Shown: positions 6,718-14,305, numbered from the stretch's first letter. The stretch is DNA of 15,326 nucleotides from JAAXQD01 sp032126435 (GCA_032126435.1 JAQBBE010000166.1:1-15326), one strand, 5' to 3'. Notes: generated by a model from the letters alone, not told the origin. Translations and numbers: made by a program.

Positions 6718-7191
6718 TTAGGATTTGCCGTTTTCTGAATACTGTTGGATAACCTTTAAATACATTTTTTTCGGATATAAACCTGTCAGAGAAAGGACAT
6801 TTTCCTTGTTTTTGACAAAAGCGACATGGGGGATGCCGGTCACGCGGAAGGAATTTGCAAGTTCGCTGTGTCGGTCAATGTTAATTTTGTAAATGGTTAC
6901 GATGTCGCGGTTTTCTTTACCGATTTTTTCGAGAACAGGAAAAAGTTCTTTACAGGGCGGACACCAGTCGGCATAGAAATCGAGAATCAGAAGACGTTCT
7001 TTAGATGTTTCCATGATTTTATTAAATTGTTCCAGACTGTTTATGCTCCCAATAACCGAATCTTTGGCCGAATCTTGGGGTTGATTGCCGGTATTGTTTC
7101 CGCACGATACCATAACTAAAAAGGAAAATACCGTAACAACGCGTATGAAAAATCGCACCCAACGGGTGTTGCATTCTATATTTTCGGTCAT
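6718..7191 (-). CDS. Thioredoxin-fold lipoprotein
   Basis: A membrane-anchored thiol-disulfide protein facing the periplasm. The 157-residue product has a basic N-terminus, a hydrophobic run VVTVFSFLVM and a lipobox-like MVSC with Cys30 as the probable lipid anchor. Residues 31-48 are a polar linker rich in Asn, Gln and Asp. The thioredoxin domain spans about 50-150, with the active site W76-C77-P78-P79-C80 in LDFYADWCPPCK and the cis-proline P121 in GIPHVAF. WCPPC rather than WCGPC is common in TlpA/ResA-like and other specialised thioredoxins, so roles in cytochrome maturation or in reducing envelope proteins are possible, but no partner gene is adjacent. The ATG at 7191 has no obvious Shine-Dalgarno sequence. 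It diverges from the lytic transglycosylase gene. Confidence 0.9.
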   Translation of the reverse strand: MTENIECNTRWVRFFIRVVTVFSFLVMVSCGNNTGNQPQDSAKDSVIGSINSLEQFNKIMETSKERLLILDFYADWCPPCKELFPVLEKIGKENRDIVTIYKINIDRHSELANSFRVTGIPHVAFVKNKENVLSLTGLYPKKMYLKVIQQYSENGKS

Positions 7192-7356
7192 GTTAAAACG
7201 TCAGTTAGAACAAAGCGCTTTTAATTTAAATATATGGATCCATGATTGGACAAAAGTTAAGGCTGAACATTAACGGCTTGCACGATGTTAGATACCTGAC
7301 AACGTATATATTTGCAAACAAAAAGATCGGGCAACCATTTAAGGGGAAAGCAAAAT

Positions 7357-7983
7357 TTGGCCCTTGATCGATCTGTTATCAAAAACCCGTATAACGTGAT
7401 GGCGCGGACCCGAATTATTTATTTTCTTGTGGGAATCTATGCTTTAATTTCGATCCTGTTTGTTGCTGTTCCGCCCCTTTATGCCGACATCTATGTCTAT
7501 GCGGACAGCGAAGGGGTGCTTCATTTCACCAACGTACCCACATCCTCCAACTATAAGATCTATATCCGGGAAAAACCGGACAAATCCTTGAACTCGGACG
7601 TCACCCGGCGATATGATTCAATAATAACAGAAGCAGCCCAAAGGCACGGCGTCTCCTTTTCATTGCTGAAAGCAATGATAAAAATAGAATCGGATTTTAA
7701 TCCCAGGGCGATTTCAACGGCCGGTGCGATGGGGCTTATGCAAATCATGCCCCAAAATATCAAGCGGCTAAAAATACAAGATCCTTTTGACCCACGGGAA
7801 AATATAATGGGGGGTACGCGTTATCTAAAACAGATGATCGATCGTTTTAATGGAAAGCTTCCGCTGGCACTGGCCGCCTATAATGCAGGACCCAATACCG
7901 TTGAGCGTTATCAGCGGATCCCCCCTTTCACGGAAACGGAAGATTATGTGGACGCCGTTATGAAATATTATTCCATTTTTTAA
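7357..7983 (+). CDS. Lytic transglycosylase (SLT domain) with N-terminal DUF4124
   Basis: A periplasmic enzyme that cleaves peptidoglycan glycan strands with formation of 1,6-anhydromuramic ends. From a TTG start the product is 208 residues. A signal peptide runs MARTRIIYFLVGIYALISIL to a cleavage site near PLYA/DI. A DUF4124-type domain follows (DIYVYADSEGVLHFTNVP), then the goose-type lysozyme/SLT domain: catalytic E111 in KIESDFNP, GAMGLMQIMP, the DPFDP...N turn, and LALAAYNAGPNTV. The start is uncertain. TTG at 7357 has a good AAGGGGA site 9-10 nt upstream, while the ATG at 7399 lacks one but would give a textbook short signal peptide. The order DUF4124-SLT is common in deltaproteobacteria and resembles MltE/Slt family 1 enzymes. 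It ends 19 bases from the convergent uridylyltransferase gene. Confidence 0.92.
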   Translation: MALDRSVIKNPYNVMARTRIIYFLVGIYALISILFVAVPPLYADIYVYADSEGVLHFTNVPTSSNYKIYIREKPDKSLNSDVTRRYDSIITEAAQRHGVSFSLLKAMIKIESDFNPRAISTAGAMGLMQIMPQNIKRLKIQDPFDPRENIMGGTRYLKQMIDRFNGKLPLALAAYNAGPNTVERYQRIPPFTETEDYVDAVMKYYSIF

Positions 7984-8002
7984 AAGGGTTAGAAGCCGTC
8001 CC

Positions 8003-9400
8003 TCAATTGAAAATTACATCTTTATCCACTACCGTGCCTTCCTTAACCACCGCCTGAGATTTAAGGTCGTTTGTTATGATAACCCTGCCTTTTATGGTGA
8101 CATTGGGTTCAAAACGTACGTCTCCCCGGATGGTCAGTGATTCGCAATCCACCAGCGAAGGGATTCCCTGGATGAATCTTTCATCGAAAAGATTGATTTT
8201 ACCGTAATATCTCGGATCGAGATCGATCTGTATGATTTTTGAGCGGACCTTGGGATTTAAAACCAGATGGTTTTCCTTTGAAAAAATAAAACGGTCGGAT
8301 CGAATCGACAGCAGCTCGGTGCATTTTTTTACCGGGAGAAACCTGGAAAGGGGAACCAGGACAAGCGTTGCACCATTAAAAAGGGATATGGCAGCGCCCA
8401 TGGCGGTTTCAATCTGATATACTTTTGGGCTTTTTTCATCCTGTGGATCCAGGGTTTTGGGATTTCGGATCAATGGAAGCGTTATCATCCCTTGTTTTTC
8501 AAGGAGACGCTCAAGGGCCTCGAGATTGATCCAGATATTATTGGTGTTAAAAAATCCGTAACGTTTTATGTCTCTGAAGGCACTCAGTTCATTTTTGGGG
8601 CACTGGGCCGACTCGCGCAGGGTCAGACGCCCGTCCTGGTGCCTGGCCACATGCCCGCCTTTGACATCTGAGGGTGTTCTGGGGGCCACTTCCATCATAA
8701 AAGGGAATCTGTTTTCGGAAAAATATCCCAAAAGCGATTCATCTAAGGTGGCCCCTAAATTATCCGAATTTGAAATGAACGCATAGGTGATGCCCTTGTC
8801 GAGGAGGCTTTTTAATACTCCGGACGTATAAATGGCCGTGTATAGGTCGCCATGGCCGGGGGGATTCCATTCCAGTTCGGGATTCTTCGGCCAGTTTGCC
8901 GGCGCGAAATCTTCCTGGAGAATCTTGGGAAATTTATTCTGGAGGAATAAGAGGGGCCGTTCTGACGGCCGGATCTTGGAAAGGGTGTCAAGGGTGTCGT
9001 CATGGGTACTGAAACTGTTCATCAGGGCCAGTTTAACAGGGCGTTTTTCCGTCTGTTTTAATATGATTTCAAGGAATGTTTTTCCGTTTTTTACTTCCAA
9101 AAGAGATTTGGCCCGGGTAAGGCCCATGCTGGTGCCGAGGCCGCCGTTGAGTTTTATCATCACCGCATTCTTTAACGCATTCCGTCCGGCTTCACCATAT
9201 TTTTCAAGGTGGGTTGCATCTTGGACTTCATTGGGAGCGATCGGCCGTATGTCTCGGTCAGAGATAAGTCCGGTTTCGCCGGAAACGATTTTTTTATAAT
9301 AATACGCAAAGGTGTCGATGACAAAAGGGTGGAGTCCGGAACTTTCCATCTTTGACATAAATGACAAAAGGTGTTTCGGTGTATCTTGATTTTTCGGCAT
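8003..9400 (-). CDS. UTP-glucose-1-phosphate uridylyltransferase (UGP2/UDPGP family)
   Basis: Makes UDP-glucose from UTP and glucose 1-phosphate in the cytosol, or a closely related UDP-sugar. The 465-residue product is of the large eukaryote-like UDPGP family, not bacterial GalU. The nucleotide-binding signature is KLNGGLGTSMGLTRAKSLLE (83-102) with K98 as the conserved Lys. GHGDLY (182-187) and SNSDNLGA (210-217) follow, the latter holding the metal-binding Asp region. The last 40 residues (RFEPNVTIKGRVIITN and on) look like a short left-handed beta-helix, as in UGPase C-termini. The ATG follows GGAGA about 10 nt upstream. It lies 190 bases downstream of ilvE on the same strand; read-through is possible, and I see no terminator between them. 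UDP-N-acetylhexosamine pyrophosphorylase is a less likely alternative. Confidence 0.9.
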   Translation of the reverse strand: MPKNQDTPKHLLSFMSKMESSGLHPFVIDTFAYYYKKIVSGETGLISDRDIRPIAPNEVQDATHLEKYGEAGRNALKNAVMIKLNGGLGTSMGLTRAKSLLEVKNGKTFLEIILKQTEKRPVKLALMNSFSTHDDTLDTLSKIRPSERPLLFLQNKFPKILQEDFAPANWPKNPELEWNPPGHGDLYTAIYTSGVLKSLLDKGITYAFISNSDNLGATLDESLLGYFSENRFPFMMEVAPRTPSDVKGGHVARHQDGRLTLRESAQCPKNELSAFRDIKRYGFFNTNNIWINLEALERLLEKQGMITLPLIRNPKTLDPQDEKSPKVYQIETAMGAAISLFNGATLVLVPLSRFLPVKKCTELLSIRSDRFIFSKENHLVLNPKVRSKIIQIDLDPRYYGKINLFDERFIQGIPSLVDCESLTIRGDVRFEPNVTIKGRVIITNDLKSQAVVKEGTVVDKDVIFN

Positions 9401-9590
9401 CTTGGTTTTTCTCCATCCAAAATTATCAGAGGACCCCGGGCGCAGGACCGTGGGTATATGCCAACGCTAAAATTAAAGAAATTGGGCGGAGGCCCTCAGA
9501 CAGCTACAAACCCGTTTTAATTCATTTCCCAAGTGCCGCGGGGTTATGCGCGGGACGCTACTTGCTGAAAATCTTTATGAGAACTTCGGG

Positions 9591-10652
9591 TTAAAGCGGT
9601 TCGATCCAACCCGCAGGATCTTTGGTTTTTCCGAACTGGATGTTTGTCAGCTCTGTGTAGAATCTGTTCGCTATGGGGCCGACCTTGCCGTCACCGACGG
9701 AGATCACTTTTTCGCCGTACTTGATTTCTCCCACCGGTGAAATTACCGCCGCAGTGCCCGATCCGAAAATTTCGTCAAGCTTCCCGGCGGCATGGGCATC
9801 GAACACTTCATGAATGCTGATTTTTCGTTCGGAAACGTCGATACCCCACAGTTTTGCCAGTTTGATCACCGAATCCCGGGTGATTCCGGGAAGGATGCTG
9901 CCGGTTAACATGGGCGTAATCAGTTTGCCGTCGATGACAAAAAATATATTCATGGCACCGACTTCTTCCACGTATTTCCGCTCGACACCGCAAAGCCACA
10001 GCACCTGGGTATACCCTTGCTTATGCGCCAGTTCACCGGCATAGAGACTCGCCGCGTAGTTGCCGGGGGTTTTGGCTTCACCGACACCCCCCGACACTGC
10101 ACGGACATGGTGGGGGGTGACCCAAATTTTGACCGGGTTAAAGCCCTCGGGGTAATAGGCGCCCACAGGAGAAAAAATTATAAAGAAGCGATAGGTATAT
10201 GAAGCGCGAACGCCCAGATAGGGATCCGTAGCTATGATTGTGGGACGGATATAAAGAGAGGTTCCCGGAGCGCTCGGCACCCAGTCCTTTTCGATGGTCA
10301 AGAGTTGTTTGAGGGCCTCCAGGGCGAAAGCTTCGTCGATCTGCGGTATGCACATGATGCGGGAAGAGTTGTTCATCCGTTTAAAATTGTCTTGGGGCCG
10401 GAAAAGCTGTACGGCTCCGGAATCTGTCCGATACGCTTTGAGTCCTTCAAAAACACCCTGACCATAGTGGAAGATCATGGTGGCCGGATCCATATTAAAC
10501 GATCCATAGGGCTCTATGCGCGGGTTGTGCCATCCGTCATTCGGATTGTAATCCATATTAAACATATGATCTGTGAAAATCGTACCGAAACCCAACCTGG
10601 AGTCGTCGGGCTTTGGTTTTAAATTTTCTGCTTTGGTAACCGTCAGTTGCAT
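9591..10652 (-). CDS. ilvE: Branched-chain amino acid aminotransferase
   Basis: A PLP enzyme of fold type IV that transfers the amino group between glutamate and the 2-oxo acids of Leu, Ile and Val, the last step of their synthesis. The 353-residue product is the long BCAT II form, also found in eukaryotes. The PLP Lys is K194 in GGVGEAKTPGNYAASL. FHYGQGVFEGLKAY (61-74), SSRIMCIP, the substrate-gating RPTIIATDPYLGV and VEEVGAMNIFFV are all in place, and the C-terminal GSGTAAVISPVGEIKYG phosphate-binding turn is intact. GGGAGG lies 5-6 nt before the ATG, a strong site. The PPC-domain gene ends 54 bases upstream on the same strand and the uridylyltransferase follows, so the three may share a transcript. 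Leader-peptide attenuation is not evident. Confidence 0.95.
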   Translation of the reverse strand: MQLTVTKAENLKPKPDDSRLGFGTIFTDHMFNMDYNPNDGWHNPRIEPYGSFNMDPATMIFHYGQGVFEGLKAYRTDSGAVQLFRPQDNFKRMNNSSRIMCIPQIDEAFALEALKQLLTIEKDWVPSAPGTSLYIRPTIIATDPYLGVRASYTYRFFIIFSPVGAYYPEGFNPVKIWVTPHHVRAVSGGVGEAKTPGNYAASLYAGELAHKQGYTQVLWLCGVERKYVEEVGAMNIFFVIDGKLITPMLTGSILPGITRDSVIKLAKLWGIDVSERKISIHEVFDAHAAGKLDEIFGSGTAAVISPVGEIKYGEKVISVGDGKVGPIANRFYTELTNIQFGKTKDPAGWIEPL

Positions 10653-10706
10653 TTTAACCTCCCCGGATATTTTATAACATTTTGATGTTTATTTTGTTTC
10701 CCATAT

Positions 10707-11150
10707 TTAGGGGTGTAAGCTCCACAGGAACAGCCCCGTTGTACGGTCGTAAACCCGCTCCAGAGGTTTGCCGATGAGTTCTTGAAGGTCCATCTCTCCG
10801 GCATAGAGAACGGTTTCTGAAAAAAGGTGTCCGCCGATGATTTTTCCGCGTTCATCGCCCAGAACAATATGGGCATGTATCACCGGAGCCTGATCTTTTA
10901 AGGAAACATTGCCGATACAAGTTACGACTTCCATGGGCATATTTTCTGTGTAGGTGACGTATACTTGCTGTTTTTGATCATACGCTCCGATGGTAGCGGA
11001 CGAAACAGCCCCGATTACGGAGAATGTTGCCATCTGAATGGAGGATTCTATGCAAAAGTCCTCGACAGATGCAATCAGATCTTTCCCATGGGGAAGGCGT
11101 CCTACAAATCGACGTCCCAGTTCAAATTCAGAGCAGACCGGTTGGTTCAT
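10707..11150 (-). CDS. PPC (DUF296) domain protein
   Basis: A 147-residue stand-alone PPC domain, the fold that in plants is fused to AT-hook motifs and in bacteria occurs alone as a trimer of unknown function. No AT-hook is present here, so DNA binding should not be assumed. Typical features are the opening FVGRLPHGKDLIASVEDFC, ATFSVIGAVSSATIGAYD, then H92-A-H94 in VIHAHIVLGD and G106-G-H108 in IIGGHLFSETVLYAGEM; these His residues form the probable metal site. The ATG has only a weak upstream site. A candidate promoter (11202-11229) lies about 50-80 bases upstream. ilvE follows at 54 bases, suggesting co-transcription, although a link to branched-chain amino acids is only contextual. Confidence 0.88.
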   Translation of the reverse strand: MNQPVCSEFELGRRFVGRLPHGKDLIASVEDFCIESSIQMATFSVIGAVSSATIGAYDQKQQVYVTYTENMPMEVVTCIGNVSLKDQAPVIHAHIVLGDERGKIIGGHLFSETVLYAGEMDLQELIGKPLERVYDRTTGLFLWSLHP

Positions 11151-11201
11151 CGAGAAACATCTCTAGTGAATAAAATATTAACAATAAAATACGGTCTAAA
11201 G

Positions 11202-11229
11202 GCTATAGCATCTTTGCCATTGAAATCAA
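11202..11229 (-). promoter_or_regulatory. Candidate promoter for the PPC-domain gene
   Basis: On the minus strand TTGATT (11229-11224) and TATAGC (11207-11202) are 16 bases apart. A start of transcription near 11195 would leave a leader of about 45 bases. The hexamers match consensus at four of six positions each. Confidence 0.4.
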
Positions 11230-11279
11230 GACCTAAGTTGTTGCCATAAAGGTTTTGCAAACACCGTATTGTTTTCTTT

Positions 11280-11301
11280 CACCGGTTGACATCGGCCGGT
11301 G
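11280..11301. other. Short GC-rich hairpin
   Basis: CACCGG (11280-11285) pairs with CCGGTG (11296-11301) around a 10-base loop. No T-run follows on either strand, so it is not an intrinsic terminator. It sits between the PPC-gene promoter and the AT-rich inverted repeat. Confidence 0.3.
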
Positions 11302-11320
11302 CTTCGGATATTTAAAGCCT

Positions 11321-11391
11321 AAATTTTGACAAACTCGTAAAAAGTCTTTTGTGATCGAGCAAAACGGACTTTTTATGAGACCATCAATTTT
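11321..11391. repeat. Small inverted-repeat element with AAAAAGTC arms
   Basis: TAAAAAGTC (11338-11346) pairs perfectly with GACTTTTTA (11367-11375). The stem continues inward as TTTTG/CAAAA (11347-11351, 11360-11364) and outward, imperfectly, as TTGACAAACTCG against TGAGACCATCAA. I recall ACAAACTCGTAAAAAGTC-type sequences and their complements flanking many intergenic repeats in Desulfobacterota genomes; here the two ends meet with almost no interior, as in a minimal or collapsed copy. It could also act as a bidirectional terminator-like hairpin. Confidence 0.5.
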
Positions 11392-11459
11392 GAAATTGAA
11401 GCAACCGTTTGGTTTTTCGAAACAAGACCTTATCTGCGAGTTGTTTCAGAAAAAATCAG

Positions 11460-11493
11460 TGCTGCTTGAAGCAGCAATATGTTCAAATATACG
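11460..11493 (+). promoter_or_regulatory. Candidate promoter overlapped by hairpin, upstream of the YkgJ-like gene
   Basis: A perfect 7-bp stem with a 3-base loop, TGCTGCT-TGA-AGCAGCA, spans 11460-11476. It overlaps TTGAAG (11466-11471), which with TATACG (11488-11493) 16 bases on could form a promoter for the gene at 11525. If so, the palindrome would cover the -35 like an operator. Both hexamers are imperfect, so this is tentative. Confidence 0.3.
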
Positions 11494-11524
11494 GAGCGGT
11501 ACATATAAAAGGGGAATATGAAAT

Positions 11525-12316
11525 ATGGATACACCCGATAAAATGTCCAGCATTGAGCCTGTAAGGCTTAGCTTAGACAGTAGATTCAGGTTTAAATGTC
11601 ACAGCGGTGTTAAATGCTTCACCAAATGCTGCAGAGGGATTAATATCATACTCACGCCCTATGACATTATAAGACTCAAAAGACGTCTGCAGCTTTCGTC
11701 TGAAGCGTTTTTGGCAGTGTACACGACGCCGCAGCTTTTGGAAAAAACTGACTTGCCGGTGGTTACGCTGAAGCTGATGGATGACGATATGCAATCATGT
11801 CCTTTCGTTACCGACGCGGGTTGCATCATTTACGAAGACAGGCCCACAACCTGCCGTTATTATCCGCTGGGGGTTGCTTCGCTGAGTCACAAGGAGGGTG
11901 CTGACGATGATGGGTTCTATTTTTTTGTCCATGAGCCCCATTGTCTGGGTTTTGAAGAGGACAAAGAATGGACCATCCGTGAATGGCGGAAAGACCAGGG
12001 CGTTGATATTCATGATGAGATCAATGCCGGCTGGACCGATCTGGTTGTGAGAAAGCGGTCTTTTCCGGCGAACATCAAGCTGACCGAAGAAAGCAAAAAG
12101 ATGTTTTTTTTGGTGAGCTATAACATCGATACATTCAGGCAATTTGTATTTGAGAGCTCATTTTTGGATCGTTATGATATCGATGCTGAAACCCTTGGAA
12201 AAATTAAGGAAGACGAAATCGCACTTTTGGAATTTGGTTTGAAATGGCTAAGAGATGTTCTGTTTAAAGAAGGGAATTTTCGGTTGAAGGAAGGTGCGGC
12301 CGCCTCGAAATCCTAA
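11525..12316 (+). CDS. YkgJ-family cysteine-cluster protein
   Basis: A 263-residue protein with the zinc- or iron-cluster-binding CxxxxxCxxxCC pattern of the YkgJ/UPF0153 group. Cysteines fall in two sets: C25, C31, C35 and C36 (FKCHSGVKCFTKCCRG), then C92, C100 and C110 (QSCPF, GCIIYEDRPTTCRYYPLG), with C140 in HEPHCLG. The GC.IYEDRPTTCRYYPL block is the family hallmark. Which metal it binds and what it does are not established; a role as iron-sulfur or zinc protein is inferred from the Cys pattern. The C-terminal 120 residues are helical and longer than in the short family members. The ATG at 11525 follows AAGGGGA (11509-11515). An out-of-frame ATG at 11518 opens only a few codons. It converges on dapA. 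Confidence 0.88.
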   Translation: MDTPDKMSSIEPVRLSLDSRFRFKCHSGVKCFTKCCRGINIILTPYDIIRLKRRLQLSSEAFLAVYTTPQLLEKTDLPVVTLKLMDDDMQSCPFVTDAGCIIYEDRPTTCRYYPLGVASLSHKEGADDDGFYFFVHEPHCLGFEEDKEWTIREWRKDQGVDIHDEINAGWTDLVVRKRSFPANIKLTEESKKMFFLVSYNIDTFRQFVFESSFLDRYDIDAETLGKIKEDEIALLEFGLKWLRDVLFKEGNFRLKEGAAASKS

Positions 12317-12359
12317 ACGCCGCTTCAAAACATATCCGGTTGTTTTTTCGAGAGCCTTT

Positions 12360-12412
12360 AAAAAAACGATGATGCCGGGTACCTGATGGTGGGCATAACG
12401 GTACCCGGCATC
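12360..12412 (-). terminator. Rho-independent terminator of dapA
   Basis: GATGCCGGGTACC (12371-12383) and GGTACCCGGCATC (12400-12412) form a perfect 13-bp stem with a 16-base loop. On the minus strand the stem is followed, after four bases, by seven T (12366-12360). It begins 14 bases after the dapA stop. On the plus strand no T-run follows, so it serves dapA rather than the convergent gene. Confidence 0.85.
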
Positions 12413-12425
12413 CAACGGCTGTTCA

Positions 12426-13460
12426 TCAATAATCTTCGTAAAAAAGCCCCTCGCACGTGGAAGGATCGTTCAGACGAGCCTCAATGTCGACATTGAAAAA
12501 TTCGGCGACAGGTTGAAATATTTCCGGGGTGTCGGCCTGTACTTTTCGGGCGGCTTCAAGAACCTTTTCGAGTCCGTTTCGCGTCATTTTTCCCAGCGGC
12601 TGCCTGCAGCCACCCGAGGGCATTCCCAGGATTGACATGAGTGTCTTAACCCCCAGCGGATTTCTGGCACGGCATTTCACTTCCCCAAAGGGTGTTTTTT
12701 CCATGGTTGTAATGGTGACCAGATTAAAAAGGGGTTCTATGGCCGATAACAGCTTCCGGGCTTCAGACGTGTTTCCTTCTTTCAGCAGGCGGACCATGTC
12801 CGCCACCGCTTTCGGAATGACATTGGAAGCAACAGAAATAACCCCCGAGGCGTTGATCTGTGTATTCGTCATCATCTCATACGTCATCCCGTCATCGCCG
12901 GACAGTATGGTAAAATCAGGCCCGCAGCACTTTCGGGTGTGTTTCATATTGTCAAGATTTCCCGTGGCTTCTTTAACCGTATTGACATTGTCAAACTCTT
13001 GGTTCAAAAGCGCCAGGTCTTCGGGCAGCAGTTGTGCACCGGTTCTGCCGGGGATTACATACGGAATGATTTCAAGACCCGGTGCCGCCTGGGCGATGGG
13101 TGCGACATATTCCCTGCGTATTTCAAGAGAACTGGGGCCGTTGTAGTATGGATCTACCAGCAGCAGCGCATCAACTCCCACTGCGACGGCATGTTTTGTT
13201 CCCGCCAGAGATTCCTTGGTGTTGTTGCTTCCCACACCGGCAATACAAATACATTTACCCTTTGTTTTTCCCACAACGGTTTCAATGACCCGGTTATGTT
13301 CATCCCAGGTCAAAACAGGGCTTTCTCCGGTGGTCCCCACAGCCAGTATTCCGGTAATGCCATTTTTTATCTGGAAGTCAGAAAGTTTGCCAAGACTTTC
13401 ATAGTCGACAGCATCATCTTTAAACGGTGTAACAATTGCTGTGAAACATCCTGCGATCAT
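12426..13460 (-). CDS. dapA: 4-hydroxy-tetrahydrodipicolinate synthase (DapA family), long form
   Basis: A (beta/alpha)8-barrel Schiff-base aldolase that condenses pyruvate with aspartate semialdehyde, the first committed step to diaminopimelate and lysine. The 344-residue product keeps the DapA catalytic set: T43-T44 in VGTTGESP, Y106 in DPYYNGPS, Y134 and R139 in PYVIPGRTGAQLLPEDL, and the Schiff-base lysine K163 in TVKEATGNL, matching E. coli T44/T45, Y107, Y133, R138 and K161. YVIP replaces the usual YNVP. The protein is about 50 residues longer than the usual 292; the extra C-terminal part includes PEIFQPVAEFFNVDIEARL. The ATG at 13460 has GGGGGG 5-6 nt upstream and gives the family's MxxGCFTAIVTPF opening; the frame extends 15 codons further. 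Other N-acetylneuraminate-lyase family aldolases are possible, but R139 in the GRTG turn favours DapA. Confidence 0.88.
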   Translation of the reverse strand: MIAGCFTAIVTPFKDDAVDYESLGKLSDFQIKNGITGILAVGTTGESPVLTWDEHNRVIETVVGKTKGKCICIAGVGSNNTKESLAGTKHAVAVGVDALLLVDPYYNGPSSLEIRREYVAPIAQAAPGLEIIPYVIPGRTGAQLLPEDLALLNQEFDNVNTVKEATGNLDNMKHTRKCCGPDFTILSGDDGMTYEMMTNTQINASGVISVASNVIPKAVADMVRLLKEGNTSEARKLLSAIEPLFNLVTITTMEKTPFGEVKCRARNPLGVKTLMSILGMPSGGCRQPLGKMTRNGLEKVLEAARKVQADTPEIFQPVAEFFNVDIEARLNDPSTCEGLFYEDY

Positions 13461-13536
13461 AACATCCCCCCTTTTATCCAAATAGTTGTTGTTTTTAAAA
13501 AACAATCAGGGTGTCGGCAAAATAAGTTGAACCTAA

Positions 13537-13566
13537 AAAATAAGAAAAAGTGATCGGCTGTGTCAA
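13537..13566 (-). promoter_or_regulatory. Candidate dapA promoter
   Basis: On the minus strand TTGACA (13566-13561) is followed after 18 bases by TATTTT (13542-13537). Transcription would start near 13530, leaving a leader of about 70 bases without a recognisable lysine riboswitch. Confidence 0.5.
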
Positions 13567-13616
13567 GAAAAAAGATATGTATTCAAATAATGCTTACATT
13601 TTGTTTTCTCTTGACA
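13561..13616. repeat. Inverted repeat between divergent dapA and TPR genes
   Basis: TGTCAAGA (13561-13568) and TCTTGACA (13609-13616) are perfect complements, and the match runs about five bases further inward with one mismatch. The arms contain outward-facing TTGACA hexamers. The left one suits a dapA promoter. The right one could serve the TPR gene, but no good -10 follows at 16-18 bases (TAACCC at 13634-13639), and the nearest AT-rich match, TAATAA at 13631-13636, is only 14 bases away. Confidence 0.5.
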
Positions 13617-13684
13617 ATCCGTTGGTGAGATAATAACCCAAGGCTGTTCAAATGTAAAAGAAAAAACAAAAAAAGGATTATATC

Positions 13685-14305
13685 ATGGCAATAGCAAAAA
13701 ATGTTGAAGAATATATCGCTCACCAACGGGCGGCCGTTGCCGCGAATTCTGAATGCGGTACTTCCCACTATAACCTTGCAGTCGGCCTTCTGGGGCTTAA
13801 AAAATATGAGGAAGCGGAAAAGGAGCTTTTTGCAGCCATCGAGTGCAGCCCGAGTCTTGCCGAGGCGTATGTTCAGCTGGGAGGGATCTGCCTGCAGCGC
13901 GGGGACATAGAAGGCTGCCTTAAATTCAATAAGCTGGCGGTCAAGTCCAGGGCGGGGTTTGCCGAAGGGTATGGGAATATTGGATTTGCAGAACTTCAAT
14001 TGGGAAATATCGACGAAGCGATTCCTGCTCTTGAAAAAGCGATAAGATGGAATCCAAAATTCTTGCAGGCGTATACCACATTGGCCAATGCATATCTGAT
14101 GAAAGGGATGCTCGATGAAAGTATACAAACCAGCCTCAAGGTTATCGAACTGGAACCCGACTTTGCCGTAGCACATAACAACCTGGGCATTGCCTATCTC
14201 GAAAATGGGGAGCGGGATCTGGCTGTGAAACATCTCGATAAAGCGGTTGAACTCGGTTATGAGGTTGCCCCTGAAATTTTAGATGAAATCAAAAAAAACA
14301 GATAA
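13685..14305 (+). CDS. TPR repeat protein
   Basis: A 206-residue, probably cytosolic protein made almost wholly of tetratricopeptide repeats, which form a concave helical scaffold for binding partner proteins. About five 34-residue repeats can be read: near 25-58 (SHYNLAVGLLGLKKYEEAEK), 59-92 (AEAYVQLGGICLQRGDIEGC), 93-126 (AEGYGNIGFAELQLGNIDEA), 127-160 (LQAYTTLANAYLMKGMLDES) and 161-191 (AVAHNNLGIAYLENGERDLA). There is no signal peptide, membrane segment or enzyme domain. The ATG follows AAAAGGA (13671-13677) with 7-nt spacing. The next gene starts 24 bases after its stop on the same strand, so the two are likely co-transcribed and may interact. It diverges from dapA, with an inverted repeat carrying outward TTGACA hexamers in between. 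Confidence 0.9.
   Translation: MAIAKNVEEYIAHQRAAVAANSECGTSHYNLAVGLLGLKKYEEAEKELFAAIECSPSLAEAYVQLGGICLQRGDIEGCLKFNKLAVKSRAGFAEGYGNIGFAELQLGNIDEAIPALEKAIRWNPKFLQAYTTLANAYLMKGMLDESIQTSLKVIELEPDFAVAHNNLGIAYLENGERDLAVKHLDKAVELGYEVAPEILDEIKKNR

Noticed and set aside
7234..7243. Palindrome ATGGATCCAT between the thioredoxin and transglycosylase genes
   Set aside because: A 10-base palindrome in AT-rich DNA with no clear promoter around it; chance is an adequate explanation.
8832..9299. Long plus-strand reading opposite the uridylyltransferase gene
   Set aside because: A shadow of a well-supported gene with intact motifs; its Arg/Ser-rich translation has no family features.
12529..13553. Plus-strand readings of about 200 codons opposite dapA
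   Set aside because: Antisense shadows of dapA; no binding sites, and the dapA catalytic motifs prove the minus strand.
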